From NCBI GenBank assembly GCA_050949725.1, contig JBMNGH010000001.1, forward strand, positions 1 through 64,000: 64,000 nucleotides of DNA, read 5' to 3'. A program made the translations under genes and the position numbers. The notes below the pieces were generated by a model. It was not told the DNA's origin. It ran no database searches and saw only the letters and a list, made by a program, of their open reading frames with translations. This stretch comes from JBMNGH01 sp050949725. Lineage in GTDB: Bacteria; Bacillota; Thermosediminibacteria; Thermosediminibacterales; Tepidanaerobacteraceae. Shown in pieces: positions 25,151-34,599 of the stretch; position 1 is the stretch's first letter, and every line of letters begins with the position of its first letter.

Positions 25151-26797
25151 ATGAAAAAAGGCGTAAAAACATATGTTAGTATTATGCTGGTAATAATCCT
25201 TTTGTGCACCTTCGTAACACCTCTTGCATTTGCTAAAAATGACAATGGTAGAGGTAACGGGAAGTCAACTTTAAAAATAGGCTTTTATGATGTCGATCAA
25301 ACAGTTGAATGGGCTAGATTTGCTATTGATAAGATGTTTGCAAAGGGTATTATTAAAGGCTATGGGAATGGTATTTTTAGGCCCCAAAGCAGTGTAACTC
25401 ACCTGGAAGCAATTATTATGGCACTGAGAGTGATGGGTTGGGAAGATGAGACTGAACAAATTAAGGATTTACCTTATGGGGTAAAAGGGATCAGGCTTTT
25501 GTGGGATGGTGGTTATTACTACGTTGCAGTTGCTTTAAACAAGGGCATAATAACCTTGGAAGAGCTCAAGGGCTTTAATCCGAATCAGGCCGCCAAGAGA
25601 CACGAGGTCGCAAAATATGTTGTTAGGGCATTGGGCATGGAATCACGGGCTAAGAGACACATGGATGAAAAACTTCCTTTTAAAGATAGCAGAGCGATAC
25701 CCAAGGATGCGGTCGGATACGTTTATGTAATAACACAAGAATTAGGGCTATTGGAAGGCTACAATAATTCGTTCCACCCACAAAAATCTATTAGCAGGGC
25801 TGAGATGGCTGTCCTCATGAACAGGCTTGACGATTTTGTAGAAGATGACGAGAAAGGACAAGACAACCAGCTTGTCGGAACAGTAAGAAGGGTTGATGTA
25901 GAACGAAACAGGATCACTATTTCAAGAGAAGATGGAAACAAAACTTATGAAGTCATGGAGGGTGCGCCTGTTTATATCAACAGCAAGTATCGTGAATTAG
26001 AAGACCTGAGGCAGGGCGATGAGGTAGAGTTGGTGCTTGGAAGTGAGGGAAAGGTGATTTTTATACAAGTAACTAAGGTATCGGATAGGGTAACTGTTAC
26101 TGTTGAAGGTCTTGTTACAGACGTTGATACGAAAAAGGAAACAGTTTCGGTTTTTACAACAGAGCTTAAGGGGAAAGCGTTTGTGGGTATACTTGCTGAA
26201 AATAATATTTCGGGCAGACATTACGAACTAACGACCGAACATGAACGCTTTGTTTTGACTGGCGATACAGATGGATTAGATGATTATTTGGGTAAAAAGA
26301 TAATTGTCATCGGAGAACCGCGGGATGTACCCAATATATACATGAGGGGCGAATTGCTTGATGTAGAAAAATTCTACGAAGCAAATGCGAGAAACACCGT
26401 GGAGTTTGACATTGATGATGGTGCGAGTATTGCTATCGATGGTAGACGAAAGACTCTCAATGACATCGACCCAGGAGATTTTGCTGAAATTCGAGCTGTA
26501 GATGGGGCTGCAATTAGCATAAAAGTCACAAGTTTTGAATCCATAAAAGGAGAAAGAGAAAAGGACAGGGAAGAATCTGAGGAACTTGTTAAAATAAAGG
26601 GTAAAATACGCTCTTTGTCTCTTGACCCTTCACGGATGAGAATCAAGATAGAAAACTCAGACGGAAGATTTACGTATCAGATAAGTGATGATGTCCGGCT
26701 TAATGGCATCGACGATCTGAACGAACTTGAGTTGGGCTTACAAGTAGAACTGAGGATTAGAGATAACCAAGTTGTCCGGATAAGTGTAGACGACTAG
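25151..26797 (+). CDS. S-layer homology (SLH) domain surface protein with beta-repeat tail
   Basis: A secreted protein of ~548 aa. The ATG at 25151 is chosen because GGAGGG precedes it and it begins a normal signal peptide (cleavage near AFA-KN). Three SLH domains (roughly residues 40-235) anchor it to secondary wall polymers. The rest consists of beta-rich repeats of the kind G.V..V.....ITI....G....Y.V (for example KIKGKIRSLSLDPSRMRIKI). It is paralogous to the next gene. The role is structural or unknown. A stem-loop follows the stop. Confidence 0.85.
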   Translation: MKKGVKTYVSIMLVIILLCTFVTPLAFAKNDNGRGNGKSTLKIGFYDVDQTVEWARFAIDKMFAKGIIKGYGNGIFRPQSSVTHLEAIIMALRVMGWEDETEQIKDLPYGVKGIRLLWDGGYYYVAVALNKGIITLEELKGFNPNQAAKRHEVAKYVVRALGMESRAKRHMDEKLPFKDSRAIPKDAVGYVYVITQELGLLEGYNNSFHPQKSISRAEMAVLMNRLDDFVEDDEKGQDNQLVGTVRRVDVERNRITISREDGNKTYEVMEGAPVYINSKYRELEDLRQGDEVELVLGSEGKVIFIQVTKVSDRVTVTVEGLVTDVDTKKETVSVFTTELKGKAFVGILAENNISGRHYELTTEHERFVLTGDTDGLDDYLGKKIIVIGEPRDVPNIYMRGELLDVEKFYEANARNTVEFDIDDGASIAIDGRRKTLNDIDPGDFAEIRAVDGAAISIKVTSFESIKGEREKDREESEELVKIKGKIRSLSLDPSRMRIKIENSDGRFTYQISDDVRLNGIDDLNELELGLQVELRIRDNQVVRISVDD

Positions 26798-26810
26798 GAA
26801 ATAGACGAAA

Positions 26811-26838
26811 GCTAAAGGGGCGTGAGGCGCCCCTTTAG
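26811..26838 (+). terminator. Terminator after first SLH gene
   Basis: CTAAAGGGGCG pairs with CGCCCCTTTAG around a five-base loop. The T run is weak (CGCTCTT). A second hairpin, AAACAAAGACTT/AAGTCTTTGTTT (26944-26973), lies before the next gene. Confidence 0.75.
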
Positions 26839-27013
26839 CGCTCTTAAAGGATAATTTGGCAGGGTATTTACTAAAGATATAATGTTTACCTTTAGTATTA
26901 TTTAGTATTACAAGGAGGATATGTACCCTTTCTGTAGAATATAAAAACAAAGACTTCTAGAAAAAGTCTTTGTTTGAAGTATTTTCATTAAGAAAAAAGG
27001 GTGGAGGGAGAAG

Positions 27014-29095
27014 ATGAAAAGCTCAAGAGACTTAAAGAAAAGAGTAATTGTGATTTTAACCGTTTTGGCTGTGATTGCTTCTTTTGTCACACCAGTATTT
27101 GCAGGCAATTTAACATTTACTGATTTGTCAGACTCAAAATATGATTGGGTAAGGCCTTACATAGAAAAAATGAATTTAATGGGTCTTATTAAAGGCAAAA
27201 GTGATACATCTTATGCCCCAGATGACTCGGTGAAGAGGGCAGAAGTTGTCACTATGTTGGTCAGGCTTTTAGGTCTGGAGGAAATGGCTGAAGGTAAACA
27301 GCTTCCCGCTTCATTCCCTAAGCCTTATTCGGTTCCCGAATGGGCAAGGGGCTATGTCGCTCTTGCTGTTGAAAAAGACATAATTACTGGAAATGATCTA
27401 AAGGATTTTAGAGCCGACGATGCTGCAAAAAGATATGAGGTGGCAGTTTTTGCCGTGAAAGCACTCGGTTATACACATGAAGCTGAAAGCAAAAAGAATG
27501 TCAATCTATCTTTTAGTGATATATACGATATTCCACTCGACGACTCAGGGGCTTGGGCATATATTGAAGTAGCTGCAGAAAAGGGAATAATGCAAGGGTT
27601 CCCCGGAGGTACTTTCAAGCCTAATGACAAAATTACTCGGGCACAAATGGCAAAAATGCTCGACAATCTTTTAAAACTTGTTCACTCCGACGATCTGAAA
27701 AGCGGGACAGTACAGGATGTTACTACAATTGCTCTCCCTTCCATTACTATAAAAAAGCCTGATGGAACCTTTGGCACGTATAGTGTAAGTAATTCCACTT
27801 CGATATACATAGAAGACGAAAGCGGCAACTTGCAGAAAAAGACATTAAATGATATTAAAACAGGGGATAATGTAAACATCATATTAGGTGAAAGCAATAC
27901 TGCTGTCTTTATAGAACGTGTTACAAATACATCTGTCTCAGAAGGCACCTTGTTAAATGGCATAATATCTGAGATAGACGTCTCCAGAAAACTAATAACC
28001 GTTAAAAAAGTAGACGGACTTGATATGGTATTGTCGGTAAAACTTGATGCACCCATAAAACTTGATGGAAATTCAGCATCGTTAGACGATTTGACAGTGG
28101 GGCAGCATGTGAAACTCATCGTTACAGGATCAGATGTATTAAGTATTGAAGCCCAACATATAGACAAGCAGGTCAATGGAATTATTAGAAGCATTATATC
28201 CACATCGAATCTCATTGTGGTATCCAATGAAGACACATCAGAAAATGAGACATACAGTGTGGCCGTCGGAGTAGATATCGTAAGAGATGGTAAGCCGGCA
28301 GTTTTTTCGGAGCTCAAGGTCGATGACATGGCCCAATTGTCGATTGTAAACAGTAAAATCATAAAGATAGTTGCCCAAAGCGCACAGACAGAATTAGAGG
28401 GAACAATAACCGATATCAGCCTGGCAGCAAAAAACCCTGTTATCACAATTACTGATTATTCCGATGATAAAACTTCAAATAGCTGTGAAATAGATGAGGA
28501 TGTAAGAATCAGAAAAAACGACAGGTCTGCCAGTTTAAAGGACCTGAAAATAGGGGATTATGTAACGATTAATTTGCAACACGGCAAAGCTGTCAAAATC
28601 ACCGCTAAAAGTGTAAAGAGAGATGTCAGTGGAACGATAAAGGAGATCATGTTATCAGATAAATCAAAAGTTACAATTATAGATGAAGATAATAAAGAGC
28701 ATGATATCCTAATAACATCTGAAACAGATATATATAAAGACAGGAAACGTATAAGCGTGTACGACTTACGGATAGGGTATTATCTGGAGGTTGAAGCTGA
28801 AGGGGATGAAGCAGTTTATGTTGATGTCACCACAAAGGAAGTTCAGAACATAATTCGTGGAATTGTACAGTATAAACACGACGATATGGACGTTATAGTG
28901 ATATCAATTAAAAGAGATGATGGCAAAAGCGACACCGTAATTGTAAGGTACACGAAGGACACTGTTATCAGGAAGGGCACGAAAGATATCAGTATAAGGA
29001 GTGTCGACGAAGGTGATGAAATAGTAGCCATTGGTGCTTATGATGCAGGTCTGTTTCACGCAGATACAATTATTGATATGACTGTTTTAAATTAG
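27014..29095 (+). CDS. SLH surface protein with six tandem ~70-aa beta repeats
   Basis: A 693-aa secreted protein: signal peptide (residues ~1-30, ...VFAGN), three SLH domains (~31-215, TFTDLSDSKYDWVRPYIEKM and similar) and a ~475-residue tail. The tail reads as six repeats with a common plan: G.I..I, a strand ending in an acidic turn, V.I..(N/D)G, then SL.DLKIGD.V.I and a final I.A/I.V strand. Repeats start near residues 225, 310, 385, 455, 530 and 605. Such tails act as stalks or ligand-binding surfaces. It is a paralogue of the preceding gene. GGAGGGAG precedes the ATG. Confidence 0.85.
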   Translation: MKSSRDLKKRVIVILTVLAVIASFVTPVFAGNLTFTDLSDSKYDWVRPYIEKMNLMGLIKGKSDTSYAPDDSVKRAEVVTMLVRLLGLEEMAEGKQLPASFPKPYSVPEWARGYVALAVEKDIITGNDLKDFRADDAAKRYEVAVFAVKALGYTHEAESKKNVNLSFSDIYDIPLDDSGAWAYIEVAAEKGIMQGFPGGTFKPNDKITRAQMAKMLDNLLKLVHSDDLKSGTVQDVTTIALPSITIKKPDGTFGTYSVSNSTSIYIEDESGNLQKKTLNDIKTGDNVNIILGESNTAVFIERVTNTSVSEGTLLNGIISEIDVSRKLITVKKVDGLDMVLSVKLDAPIKLDGNSASLDDLTVGQHVKLIVTGSDVLSIEAQHIDKQVNGIIRSIISTSNLIVVSNEDTSENETYSVAVGVDIVRDGKPAVFSELKVDDMAQLSIVNSKIIKIVAQSAQTELEGTITDISLAAKNPVITITDYSDDKTSNSCEIDEDVRIRKNDRSASLKDLKIGDYVTINLQHGKAVKITAKSVKRDVSGTIKEIMLSDKSKVTIIDEDNKEHDILITSETDIYKDRKRISVYDLRIGYYLEVEAEGDEAVYVDVTTKEVQNIIRGIVQYKHDDMDVIVISIKRDDGKSDTVIVRYTKDTVIRKGTKDISIRSVDEGDEIVAIGAYDAGLFHADTIIDMTVLN

Positions 29096-29101
29096 CAACT
29101 G

Positions 29102-29132
29102 GACGACAGACCAAATGGGCCTGTCGTCTTTT
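29102..29132 (+). terminator. Terminator after second SLH gene
   Basis: GACGACAG and CTGTCGTC form a perfect 8-bp stem with an 11-base loop followed by TTTT. Confidence 0.85.
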
Positions 29133-29336
29133 GTATACTTGAAAACATTTTTCGTATTTCCCGGGAAATCTTGACGAAAAAAAGGATATTTGGGGTCAAT
29201 ATAATAAAATTTTTCACAATCCAATAAAAAGGGCAGGAAATTGCAGATGAACATAGAATATTATGAAAAATAGCTTTTTTCTCGTCACTAAAACATAGCA
29301 TTAATATAGATATAAAGTGATACTGGGGGGGACAAA

Positions 29337-29753
29337 ATGTATACGTCACAAAAGACGGTTATGGTTGTGGACGACCAGGTGTCTATAAGGAAAATGATTA
29401 AGGAATTCCTTCTCATTACCGGTTATGAACCTTTTGAGGCATCAGACGGGATGGAAGCCCTTGATCTTGCCGTCCGGGAAAAACCTGATATAGCTTTGGT
29501 TGATATAAACTTGCCAGGAATTGATGGTATTTCACTTTTCAGATGCATGAAAAAAATTTGTCCAGAATTGATGGCCATATTTATGTCAGGGTCTTCCGAT
29601 ATTTGGACGATTAAGAGGGCAAATGAAGAAGGAGCGGTTGATTTCCTCATTAAACCATTCGATATTCTCGAGCTTTTAGACATATTAAATAATTGCAGCG
29701 CTTCAAGAATAGCATCGAGAGGAGAAAAAAATGGAATTAGGTGTAAAATATGA
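29337..29753 (+). CDS. Single-domain response regulator (CheY/Spo0F-like)
   Basis: A 138-aa receiver domain with no output domain: acidic pair D12-D13, phospho-acceptor D56 (ALVDINLPG), S84 in MSGSS and K106 in LIKPF. Such lone receivers pass a phosphate on or act by protein binding. Its last 23 bp overlap the start of a soluble histidine kinase gene, so the two form a coupled pair and the kinase is the likely donor. A Spo0F-type role in a sporulation phosphorelay is possible, but there is no direct sign of it. GGGGGGGAC precedes the ATG. Confidence 0.9.
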   Translation: MYTSQKTVMVVDDQVSIRKMIKEFLLITGYEPFEASDGMEALDLAVREKPDIALVDINLPGIDGISLFRCMKKICPELMAIFMSGSSDIWTIKRANEEGAVDFLIKPFDILELLDILNNCSASRIASRGEKNGIRCKI

Positions 29754-30684
29754 ACCGGATAGTTATCGTAAGCTGTTACAAGCATTGGAAGATGTACTAA
29801 CGAAAGATATGTACATGCTCATCAAAGATCCTCCATATTTCATAAAAGAAGGCAACCATAAAGTTTTCATTAATAAACAATTTGACTATGAAGACGGGCA
29901 ATATGTCCCATACGTATACGATGTCAATACGTCTTTCTTAAAGGATCCGAATGGCCAGGTATCGGTAGTAGTATGTTATGAAGACTTAAACAGTTCTTTA
30001 CAGGTGAAGGAAACGCCTAGCTCTGATATATCTAGTGCATTAGACGAGCTCGCCGCAGCTGCGGTACACGAGATTAGAAATCCCCTTTTTTCAATTAAAG
30101 GTTTTGCGCAGCTTTTAGAAAGCAGTTTTGAATCAAATGACAAGAGAAGGGAATATACTCATTTAATGGTAAGTGAACTCGACCGTCTCCACAAATTGCT
30201 TGACGAGTTTTTAGTCTTTATGCAGGAAAATAAAAGCAAATTTACTACAGTTGACATTAAGCAGATTATTCAAGAGACGACAAGCCTTCTCGGGCCTCAA
30301 TTTGAGTCAAAAAAACTGTCAGTCCATGTAGATATTGAAGATAACATGCCTGCAGCTAAAGGCAGCAATGAACAGTTAAAGCAGGCGTTACTCAATTTGC
30401 TTCTCAACTCAATAGATGCCACGGAGCCTGAAGAGAGCATAGAGATAAAGGCTTTTGCTCAGAGTGGCAAGATACATATCAGCATTAAAGATGAGGGGAC
30501 AGGCATCGGAGATGAAATTGCATCCGATGTGTTTAAACCCTTCTGCACGACTAAAAAAAAGGGAACTGGTCTTGGCCTGTACATAACCAAGAAAATAGTA
30601 GAAAACCACGATGGAAATATTTTTTTCAAATCCGAATCAGGTAAGGGTACGACCTTTTTTTTGGAACTTCCGGCTGTCAAATAG
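29731..30684 (+). CDS. Soluble sensor histidine kinase
   Basis: A 317-aa kinase without membrane helices. Residues ~1-95 form a PAS-like or other small sensor region. The dimerisation domain carries the phosphorylated His113 (AAAVHEIRNPLFSIKGFAQLLE). The ATP-binding domain has the N box (NLLLNSIDATE), G1 (DEGTGIG) and G2 (GTGLGLYITKKIVE). The HEIRNPL box resembles sporulation kinases such as KinA/KinB. It overlaps the upstream receiver gene and would phosphorylate it. The signal is cytoplasmic and unknown. Confidence 0.9.
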   Translation: MELGVKYEPDSYRKLLQALEDVLTKDMYMLIKDPPYFIKEGNHKVFINKQFDYEDGQYVPYVYDVNTSFLKDPNGQVSVVVCYEDLNSSLQVKETPSSDISSALDELAAAAVHEIRNPLFSIKGFAQLLESSFESNDKRREYTHLMVSELDRLHKLLDEFLVFMQENKSKFTTVDIKQIIQETTSLLGPQFESKKLSVHVDIEDNMPAAKGSNEQLKQALLNLLLNSIDATEPEESIEIKAFAQSGKIHISIKDEGTGIGDEIASDVFKPFCTTKKKGTGLGLYITKKIVENHDGNIFFKSESGKGTTFFLELPAVK

Positions 30685-30777
30685 CTTTTATTTTTGTATA
30701 GGGAGGAATTTCGCTTTTTTTATTGAATAAATAAAACATGATTTATCGGTTCGAACCCCTTTTTTGGTGGTGATATT

Positions 30778-31389
30778 TTGATTGATGCAAAGTTTTTTTT
30801 AGCTTTTTTAGGACGCAGCTCATATGATGTGAAGATGGTTGAGGTCAACCTGTTTAAGATGTTTGATGAATGTGTGCATAATGGTTTGTTGGCCATTCAG
30901 AAAGCGAAAACGGGTGTAAATTTGAAAATATATTGTGAGTGTTGCGGGAAACATCATTTGTTCAACTTTTCCCTGAAGTCTTTAATAAATAAAAGGGAAT
31001 ATCATATTTATTGCCCTGAATGCAACTTGGAATTGGCCTGTCTTGGAAGAAAAACAGATGTAAAAAAGATTGTTGAAATGCATAAAAAAGAAGTTGAGAA
31101 CATCATCAAAGAAATGGGACTTGAAGACTTCTTTGAAAATCCATTTGTCATATATGACTTAATAAATTATATACACGACCTTGCGGAAAACAGGAAGATA
31201 ATTTGCCAATGTGGGAGCCGTGATATTAATGCGAAGTTCAAGTTTGATAGAATCGAACTCATATGCAAAAAATGTGGTGGAATCAGCCCTTTAAAGGCAG
31301 GTAGCTACGAAGATCTTGAGACAATAAAAAAAATGGAATCAATAGTAATCAATACCAATCATGGAAGGAATAAGGTCATAAAATATTGA
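30778..31389 (+). CDS. Protein with two zinc-ribbon-like cysteine clusters, unknown function
   Basis: A 203-aa protein with a TTG start seven bases after GGTGGTGAT. Two cysteine groups suggest zinc ribbons: CECCGKHH with CPEC (residues ~59-82), and CQCGS with CKKCGG (~143-164). A helical middle (KKIVEMHKKEVENIIKEMGLEDFFENPF) joins them. No catalytic motif is seen. It follows the kinase gene by 93 bp and is closed by a terminator. I do not recognise the family beyond its zinc-ribbon look. Confidence 0.7.
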   Translation: MIDAKFFLAFLGRSSYDVKMVEVNLFKMFDECVHNGLLAIQKAKTGVNLKIYCECCGKHHLFNFSLKSLINKREYHIYCPECNLELACLGRKTDVKKIVEMHKKEVENIIKEMGLEDFFENPFVIYDLINYIHDLAENRKIICQCGSRDINAKFKFDRIELICKKCGGISPLKAGSYEDLETIKKMESIVINTNHGRNKVIKY

Positions 31390-31452
31390 CTGTAAAAGGT
31401 ATAAATGATATAATTACTAGCAAAAGGCAAATCCTCCTCGGTGTATCTATAA

Positions 31453-31486
31453 AAAGGAGACCCTTGCTTAAGTGGTCTCCTTTTTT
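31453..31486 (+). terminator. Terminator before rho
   Basis: AAAGGAGACC and GGTCTCCTTT form a strong stem with an 11-base loop, followed by six T. Confidence 0.9.
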
Positions 31487-31513
31487 AAGAAGCCATTTCA
31501 TTTGCTAAGCTTT

Positions 31514-31555
31514 TTGAATATTTTAGCGTCATTTGTGTATAATTTGATTGAGATC
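31514..31555 (+). promoter_or_regulatory. Likely promoter of rho
   Basis: A TTGAAT and a TATAAT are 18 bases apart within this stretch, about 80-120 bases before the rho coding region. Confidence 0.55.
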
Positions 31556-31632
31556 ATCTTAAAAGCCCCCATTTAATAAGCTTTCAATGTTTTTCCCCAT
31601 TACTTATTCTATTGTTTAAAAAAACTTGAAAA

Positions 31633-32955
31633 TTGATGTTTTTGATGTCGTCAGACTGTTCAGAAATTACAAGAATAGGAAGTGAAGATTTGCATATTAG
31701 TGAACTAGAAAAAAAGACTATGGTTGAGTTGCAAGATATTGCAAAGGAAAAGAAAATACAGGGGTATTATAAATATAGAAAACGAGATCTTATTCTTAAA
31801 ATCGTGGAATCTATGGCGGATGATCCAGGGGATGCGCTTGCAGAGGGTGTTCTTGAGGTTCTTCCGGATGGATATGGCTTTTTGCGCATAGAAAACTATT
31901 TACCTTCAGATGAGGACATTTATATTTCACCGTCTCAAATTCGCCGGTTTCACCTTAGGACAGGAGATTTGATATCTGGAAAAATAAGGGCTCCAAAGCA
32001 AGGTGAGAGATATAGAGCGATTTTAATGATTTCGAGTGTGAATGGCCTTGATCCCGAACACGCAATCGGCAGGTTCCATTTCGATTCTTTGACACCCATA
32101 TTTCCCCAGCCCAGATTAACACTTGAGAGCAATCCGACAGACATATCGACACGGATAATAGATATGATTGCACCTATAGGAAAGGGGCAGCGTGCTCTTA
32201 TAGTGTCACCACCGAAAGCTGGAAAGACCTTAATGTTAAAGAGTATAGCTAACAGCATTTCTCACAATCATCCTGATGTAGAGCTTATAGTGCTTTTGAT
32301 TGATGAGCGACCTGAGGAAGTTACCGATATAAGAAGGTCTGTCAATGGTGAGGTTGTTAGCTCTACATTCGATGAGCTTCCTGAGAACCATATCAGGGTC
32401 GCTGATATGGTGCTTGAACGCGCTCAGCGATTAGTAGAAAGCAGAAAAGACGTAGTTATTTTGCTTGACAGTATAACCCGGTTTGCACGTGCTAACAACC
32501 TTGTAGTCCCTCCCACAGGTAGGACTCTGTCAGGTGGTCTTGATCCTAGCGCCCTGCATAGACCGAAGAAGTTTTTTGGTGCGGCACGAAACATTGAAGA
32601 AGGTGGAAGCCTTACGATTATCGCAACAGCACTTATTGAGACAGGAAGCCGTATGGATGATGTAATATATGAGGAGTTCAAAGGAACGGGTAATATGGAA
32701 ATACATCTCGACAGAAAATTGGCGGAGCGGAGGGTTTACCCGGCTATAGACATAAAGAAGTCGAGTACTAGGCGTGAAGAGTTACTGCTTTCTAAAGAGG
32801 AGCTTGAGGCTGTGTGGGTCTTGAGGAGAGCACTTGTATCACTCGATACTGTTGAAGCAGCTATGATTTTAAGAGATCGGTTGAAAAAAACAAATAGCAA
32901 CCGGGAGTTTTATGAAAACCTCGCTTCAATGGTAAATGAAATGCATATTTCATAG
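31633..32955 (+). CDS. rho: Transcription termination factor Rho
   Basis: A hexameric RNA-dependent ATPase that ends transcription. It has an N-terminal Rho_N region (LSELEKKTMVELQDIAKEKKI), an RNA-binding OB fold (EGVLEVLPDGYGFLRI, DIYISPSQIRRFHLRTGD), then the RecA-like domain with Walker A PPKAGKTL, LLIDERPEEVTDIRR, VVILLDSITRFARA and the Q/R loops near RTLSGGLDPSAL. Length (up to 440 aa) fits. The start is ambiguous: TTG 31633, ATG 31636 and ATG 31645 are close together and none has a good Shine-Dalgarno sequence, which may mean weak or autoregulated translation. Confidence 0.95.
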   Translation: MMFLMSSDCSEITRIGSEDLHISELEKKTMVELQDIAKEKKIQGYYKYRKRDLILKIVESMADDPGDALAEGVLEVLPDGYGFLRIENYLPSDEDIYISPSQIRRFHLRTGDLISGKIRAPKQGERYRAILMISSVNGLDPEHAIGRFHFDSLTPIFPQPRLTLESNPTDISTRIIDMIAPIGKGQRALIVSPPKAGKTLMLKSIANSISHNHPDVELIVLLIDERPEEVTDIRRSVNGEVVSSTFDELPENHIRVADMVLERAQRLVESRKDVVILLDSITRFARANNLVVPPTGRTLSGGLDPSALHRPKKFFGAARNIEEGGSLTIIATALIETGSRMDDVIYEEFKGTGNMEIHLDRKLAERRVYPAIDIKKSSTRREELLLSKEELEAVWVLRRALVSLDTVEAAMILRDRLKKTNSNREFYENLASMVNEMHIS

Positions 32956-32956
32956 T

Positions 32957-33283
32957 TTAAACTATGTATCCCTTTGATTTTAGTTTTTGTATGTGTTCTA
33001 TTAGCTTTTGCTCAAGGTCGATATCATAATTTTCTTCAAGCACAAACATCATCGATACTGCCACTTGAGCCACATCCAAAAGCTCACCTGCCATTTTATC
33101 GACGACTTTTTTTTCATCCAACAGTACCTTTTCACCACTTTGTCCGCGAAATTTACCTATTGCTTGTGCCAGTTCGCCCGCTTCTTCCATGAGCTTCAGA
33201 GCCGTCGATTCCAATGTCGGTGTAAGGCCGTTGAGTTTCGGCAGGCTTATAACTTTATAGTTATTTGTAGTCTGACCTTTCAT
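32957..33283 (-). CDS. MazG-like nucleotide pyrophosphohydrolase
   Basis: A 108-aa all-helical protein with the MazG/dUTPase-2 signature EEAGELAQ (residues ~33-40) and GELLDVAQVA (~66-75), which bind Mg2+ for cleavage of NTPs/dNTPs to NMP and pyrophosphate. It is the last gene of a minus-strand cluster after the two SpmA/SpmB-like genes, 2 bp from the SpmB-like stop. It ends tail to tail with rho. The substrate is not evident. Confidence 0.85.
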   Translation of the reverse strand: MKGQTTNNYKVISLPKLNGLTPTLESTALKLMEEAGELAQAIGKFRGQSGEKVLLDEKKVVDKMAGELLDVAQVAVSMMFVLEENYDIDLEQKLIEHIQKLKSKGYIV

Positions 33284-33285
33284 AA

Positions 33286-33798
33286 CTATAACATCCTCTC
33301 GTTATTTTTAGTTTGGTTTTTATTTTCGTTGTAATTTTGGTTTTGATTGGTCTGACTGCATCGAATTAGTCGGGAGGCCACGAAGGTAAAAAAAGCGGCC
33401 ACGAAGATCCGGGTGGCCAGCAATAAGGAGCCACTTGCGCCTATTGCTGTAAATACTAGCGTGTCCTCAAAAACCGAGTGGGCAGATACCAAAAAATAGG
33501 TGACCAAGTACAAATCCCTTTTCGAAAGATTGTCTTCTTTAGCTGTTTGCATTATTATTCCCGCACCGTATGCCAATCCAACTAAAAGTCCTACAACAAT
33601 GGGAAGCCCAGATTCTTTTTTCATGCCGTATATTTTTGCTATTGGGGAAAAGAGTGAAGCCAACTTATCGAGCAGTTTCAGGTCCTTTAGTATTTCAATT
33701 CCAAGCATGAGGGGGATTACGATGACAGCGATTTGTTTTAATGAGTTAAGACTTCCGATAGCAGCTTCTTGTAAAATATCCAACCACACTTTAATCAC
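33286..33798 (-). CDS. Nucleoside-recognition (Gate) domain membrane protein, SpmB-like
   Basis: A 170-aa membrane protein of the Gate/nucleoside recognition family, to which spore maturation protein SpmB belongs. Helices are seen near residues 20-40, 65-85, 95-125 and 130-150; the segment GLLVGLAYGAGIIMQ and SAHSVFEDTLVF are typical. It lies 12 bp after the SpmA-like gene. SpmA and SpmB work together in spore core dehydration, but Gate proteins also occur in transporters, so the sporulation role is inferred. Confidence 0.75.
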   Translation of the reverse strand: MIKVWLDILQEAAIGSLNSLKQIAVIVIPLMLGIEILKDLKLLDKLASLFSPIAKIYGMKKESGLPIVVGLLVGLAYGAGIIMQTAKEDNLSKRDLYLVTYFLVSAHSVFEDTLVFTAIGASGSLLLATRIFVAAFFTFVASRLIRCSQTNQNQNYNENKNQTKNNERML

Positions 33799-33810
33799 CT
33801 TGTCTTATGC

Positions 33811-34242
33811 TCATAATATGAGATTAAAAGCAATGCCTGAGACAGCGGCTAGGCCAACCCTCACCGCTATTACTTTTGTGCAGGAAAGTCCTACCTTTCT
33901 TGATATCGCCGTTTCAACAAGTAAATTGTGACAAAAGGATAGCATTATTGCAATAATAGTTATTTCTTTGATAGATAAAGACAGGGGGAGCATAGCACCT
34001 ACTGCCGCGTAAAGATTAACAAAAAGGCCGAGCACAATACAGACCGCTGCCTCTCCCGGGAGACCAAAAAAACTCATGACTGGTGCAAAAATATCTGAAA
34101 CCAAGTTAATTATTGATGTATGTTTTAAAAAAGTTACGGCAAAATATATTGGAACGATAATTTTTCCAAGCTGCCAGGTGAATTTCAACCCAGCCTGCAG
34201 GCCCCTTTTGACTGTATGTAAAGAAAGGCTTAAATGGCTCAT
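33811..34242 (-). CDS. Nucleoside-recognition (Gate) domain membrane protein, SpmA-like
   Basis: A 143-aa membrane protein with the companion Gate fold (LKFTWQLGKIIVPIYFAVTFLK, GLFVNLYAAVGAMLPL, SFCHNLLVETAI). It heads a three-gene minus-strand cluster with the SpmB-like and MazG-like genes. The His/Asn-containing SFCHNLLVE segment mirrors SAHSVFEDT of its neighbour, suggesting a heteromeric pair. The spore link is by resemblance. Confidence 0.72.
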   Translation of the reverse strand: MSHLSLSLHTVKRGLQAGLKFTWQLGKIIVPIYFAVTFLKHTSIINLVSDIFAPVMSFFGLPGEAAVCIVLGLFVNLYAAVGAMLPLSLSIKEITIIAIMLSFCHNLLVETAISRKVGLSCTKVIAVRVGLAAVSGIAFNLIL

Positions 34243-34401
34243 GATCTAACAGCTCCAGTCCAAGTATGAGGTGATTAACATCAGTGATAATTATAACACA
34301 CAAATGAAGTGTACGGAACTGACTTATTATTGATTTAAAAATTGCATGCATGTAGATTATTATATGATAAAATTATTACAAAATATGAGGAGGTTTTACG
34401 C

Positions 34402-34590
34402 TTGAAAGTGCATGTCGACCAAGACCTTTGTATTAGCTGTGGCTTGTGTATTGACACCTGCCCGGCAGTCTTCGACTGGAATGATGACGGAAAAGCCCAC
34501 TCCACTGTCGACGAAGTGCCTTCTGATGCGGAGGACGATGCGAGAGAAGCTCTAGAAGGATGCCCAACTGAAGCGATAAAAGAAGATTAA
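34402..34590 (+). CDS. Ferredoxin, single [4Fe-4S] cluster type
   Basis: A 62-aa electron carrier. The TTG at 34402 is chosen as start because AGGAGG lies 8 bases upstream and the protein then begins like other ferredoxins (KVHVDQDLCISCG). The motif C-X2-C-X2-C-X3-CP (CISCGLCIDTCP) and a later CP (EGCPTEAI) give one cluster; the second cluster of clostridial ferredoxins is absent. The acidic middle is typical. It is monocistronic with a terminator after it. Confidence 0.92.
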   Translation: MKVHVDQDLCISCGLCIDTCPAVFDWNDDGKAHSTVDEVPSDAEDDAREALEGCPTEAIKED

Positions 34591-34599
34591 TCGTAATGA

